The translations under genes and the position numbers were made by a program. Positions 61,275-64,000 of a DNA stretch of 64,000 nucleotides are shown here, piece by piece (position 1 is the first letter of the stretch; each line of letters begins with the position of its first letter). Location: contig NC_052618.1 in assembly GCF_016545825.1 (NCBI RefSeq), positions 42,540,196 to 42,604,195 on the forward strand. Reading direction: 5' to 3'. The notes beneath the pieces are model-generated. The model had not been told where the DNA came from. It saw only the letters and a list, made by a program, of their open reading frames with translations, and did no database searches. The DNA comes from Eucalyptus grandis. Taxonomy: Eukaryota; Streptophyta; Magnoliopsida; Myrtales; Myrtaceae.

Positions 61275-61440
61275 GAGGAAATTATCAAAAAAATTCTAAA
61301 CTTATTGCATTTGTGTCAATTCAATTCTAAATATTTCAATGTGCCAATTTGGTCCTCACTCTTTTCATGTTTTGCCAATTAAGTCCATATACTCAATTTA
61401 GGTCAGAAATTACTGACGTGAACACTGGCCATCCTATATT
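61275..61440. repeat. Foldback-like dispersed repeat, left arm
   Basis: GAAATTATCAAAAAAATTCT, TTGCCAATTAAGTCCAT and TGACGTGAACACTGGCC follow the family pattern. The region just right has a ~35-bp direct duplication (ATTATTGTAATGTGAAAATA, 61438 and 61464). Confidence 0.6.
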
Positions 61441-61859
61441 ATTGTAATGTGAAAATAATTTGTTATTATTGTAATGTGAAAATAATTTGTTGTCCTTACA
61501 TCCTTCATTAGGATGGCTAGTTTGGTGTTCACGTTCAGAAATAGAAAAACGAAATTGCTTCAAATGGATTTTCATTTCAAACCTTTTCCCGAGAACACAA
61601 AAATTAAGAAATAGATAAATATAATTTTTTCATGCCCAGGGGCTGAAGGCATAGCACATTGAGGAACTCTTGTAATTTTCTACATACTACAACATAATTT
61701 ATACAATTGAAAAACTATGAAACAAGACTAACTAAACGATATTCGTACAACTATAAAATAAATAAATAAATAAATCGAACCATCTTTTAATTAGAGACAA
61801 ATTATTTACACTTGGTAGATGAATGGAACCACTTTGTTTTCTAGGACCTATGAAACAAG

Positions 61860-62720
61860 GGACATGGACCCCTAGAGTGCCAAAAGTTGGCATGAGGAAT
61901 GACACTTAAGTCTGAAAGGATTACGAAAGTACACTTAAGTGCCAAAATCGGACCAAAATGGATCGGCTTGAGTGCCCATTTTTCCGCAATCAGCCAAAAC
62001 GACGCCGTTTTGCATGCTTTGACATGTAATTTTAAAAAATTAAATTTAGTTAAAATATTAAAAAATAATAATTTTAAAATTAAAAATTAAAAAAATTAAA
62101 ATTAGATTTAGTTAAAAATTTTAAAAATAATTTAAAATTTAATTTAGTTAAAATATTAAAAATTAAAAATTTTAAAATAATTTTTTAAAAAATAAAAAAT
62201 AATAATTTTAAATTAGATTTAGTTAAAATATTAAAAAATAATAATTTAAAAATTAAAAAATTAATAAAATTAATAAAATTAATAAAATTAATAAAAGGGG
62301 GCCGGTGGTTGAGGGCCTTAGCCATCGCCCTCCCTTTTCAATTTTAATTTTAAAATTATTATTTTAATATTTTAGCTTTTAAAAATTATTTTTTAAAAAA
62401 TATTTTAACTAAAAATAATTTTAAAATAATTTTTTATTTTTATAAATTTTATTTTTAAAAATTTTAACTAATTTTAACTTTAATTTTTTAATTTTTAACT
62501 AAATCTCATTTGAAAATTATTTTTTTAATTATTTAAATTTTTTAATTTTAAAATTATTATTTTTAATATTTAACTAAATTTAATTTTAAAATTATTATTT
62601 TTCAATATTTTAACTAAATGTAATTTTAAATTAATTATTATTTGAATTATTTTTATATTTTTAATTTTAAAATTATTATTTTTTAATATTTTAACTAAAT
62701 TTAATTTTAAATTTATTATA
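61860..62720. mobile_element. MULE-1 relative, right end not found
   Basis: The left end has GACACTTAAG and TACACTTAAGTGCCAAAA (61900-61945) and AAAACGACGCCGTTTTG (61996-62012). This is followed by A/T-only DNA, a small GC core GGGGGCCGGTGGTTGAGGGC (62296-62315) and more A/T-only DNA. Architecture and motifs match MULE-1, but no right inverted repeat or target duplication is visible. Confidence 0.6.
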
Positions 62721-63139
62721 AGAGGAAAAACTAGAGAGAGTTCCAAGGAAGGACAAAAGACAAAAAAGTACTAAACTTTGAATTTAGGAGAAAAGAAATT
62801 AGGATTTTGGTTTCTAAGTAGGCTTGGACATTTGGAACTTGGTCTTGGACTGGTTACAATTAGTTCCAAAAATTTGGAACCTATTCTCAGATCCACTACA
62901 CAAAAAAAAAAAAAAAAAAAAAAAAAACAAGATTGGCCAACGTATTCTCCTTGGGAATATTAAATAATTACTGGGTGGAAAAAAGGAAAATACTCTTAGG
63001 AAACCTATTTTGTATTAAAAACCATGTTGATCCACTACACAAAAAAAAAAAAAAAAATTAACATGAAAAAAAAAAAAAAAAAGGCCTATTGTATTAAAAA
63101 GTAACAGATTATATTTTACAATATTAGGAATACCTCTCA

Positions 63140-64000
63140 ACTTGAAATTGGATCGAGTATAGTGATGAAAGGTCGAATTAGGGCGAAAGAGTGGTACTGT
63201 TTATATAAAAAAAAATGCTTTGTTGTACTTTGATAATTTAAATTTTTGGAGTAAGCGGCTCCACATGTATTTTAATTTAAGTAGTGAATATTTAAAACTT
63301 ATAAGTAGATCTATCTTTGATATCATGTTAAATTCTGTTACTATAATTTGTGCTATTAAAATACAAACGTGGGTTGAAAGTTAAAATGCAGCCCTGTGAT
63401 GTTCGCTTGACATCGTCTCGCGATTAGTGGAATGTTATTTCTTATAAAACCACCAATGAATACAAACTATACATATATATGTCACTGTTACTTTTATGGT
63501 ATGAATGTGAATATCATTTAAGAATCTAAACATTGACCAAGAAAACGAGTAAAGAAACCTCATATTTTATTCTGGACTAACCATTGTTTCTAGGGCCAGC
63601 TAATAAGATCCTAGCGTGTAGCTCAGGCAACCATAGTAAATTACCTCTAGTCTTTGCTGTGATCCAATTGCACTTTTCCTCAACTGGCCATATGTATGTA
63701 TGCTAAAAACTGAGGCGAATACATTGCATTATTGGAAACAGAGGCAAATACATTGTATTATTGGAAACAGAGGCGAATACACTGCATCATTGGAAAAAGC
63801 CCCTTAAATTAAGTTAAGAAGAGGAGTTAATAAAAATGACATTGGTAAATAAATAAGTTCAGAGGACCGGCTCATGGAAAACCATTACAGAAATGTATCT
63901 CAACTACCTTCTGCGGAAAGCGACAAAAGGATGCGACTTACCAAATGGACCAATGAGAGCAAGTCACCTTGAAAAGATATCTTATTAGAGGTGATTGGTT
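63140..64000 (+). promoter_or_regulatory. Copy of the HAK5 upstream region (next HAK gene expected outside window)
   Basis: Collinear with 26860-27555 upstream of HAK5: TCTCGCGATTAGTGGAATGTT (63416, cf. 27092), GTGATCCAATTGCACTTTTC (63660, cf. 27265), GGCTCATGGAAA (63871, cf. 27424), ATCTCAACTA..TTCTG (63897, cf. 27451) and GACCAATGAGAGCAAGTCACC (63949, cf. 27503). By spacing, an ATG would fall about 0.2 kb beyond base 64000. Confidence 0.75.
63712..63798 (+). repeat. Three tandem copies of a 29-bp upstream unit
   Basis: Units 63712-63740, 63741-63769 and 63770-63798 each read GAGGC(G/A)AATACA(T/C)TG plus (C/T)AT(T/C)ATTGGAAA. HAK5 has one such unit at 27326-27354. Confidence 0.85.

Overview
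The window looks like nuclear DNA of a flowering dicot, probably a woody one. It has one intact multi-exon plant gene with canonical GT-AG introns, surrounded by AT-rich intergenic DNA that is mostly decayed Ty1/copia elements, long solo LTRs, hAT and Mutator-like non-autonomous DNA transposons, a SINE and very long trinucleotide microsatellites. No species marker is visible. My impression of a Myrtaceae-like genome is not demonstrated.

The only convincing intact host gene is a high-affinity K+ transporter of the KT/HAK/KUP family (HAK5-like). It lies at 27763-32514 on the + strand and has nine exons that join without frame breaks into 821 codons. A TATA-like box lies about 65 bp upstream of the ATG.

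Layout: 1-7752 is a minus-strand copia element (copia-1), cut by a Mutator-like element at 1874-3245 and truncated by the left edge. 8229-9121 is hAT-1. 9200-11560 is a diverged copy (A) of DNA that recurs as copy B (12120-14131 and 22872 onward, running up to HAK5) and copy C (56040 to the right edge). 14132-22866 is copia-3, which holds a solo long LTR (15125-20304), which in turn holds a further 2.3 kb insertion. 24628-25200 is a giant AAT/AAG/AAC microsatellite. HAK5 follows. 33422-38705 is a second, inverted copy of the same long LTR, carrying hAT-2 with a captured fasciclin/AGP gene fragment. 38800-40400 is an orphan copy of the HAK5 upstream region. 40400-48950 is mostly unassigned, with a copia RNase H remnant and hAT-3. 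49237-54681 is a structurally complete copia element (copia-2) with both LTRs and a 5-bp target duplication. 56040-64000 is copy C, with a SINE, an LTR scrap of copia-3, another AAT array and a second Mutator-like relative.

The large-scale reading is that HAK5 belongs to a tandem array. The last ~850 bp of the window match the DNA just upstream of HAK5, so another HAK copy should start about 0.2 kb beyond the right edge. Transposon landmarks order the events: A/B duplication, then copia-3 insertion into the B ancestor (A keeps the empty site), then B/C duplication (C keeps a scrap of the copia-3 LTR at the same site).

The most unusual signals are a protein-like open frame shared by the two long LTRs, the captured FLA fragment in hAT-2, a 29-bp promoter unit present once upstream of HAK5 but three times in copy C, and a Mutator-like element with 41-bp perfect inverted repeats and a GC-rich core inside almost pure A/T.
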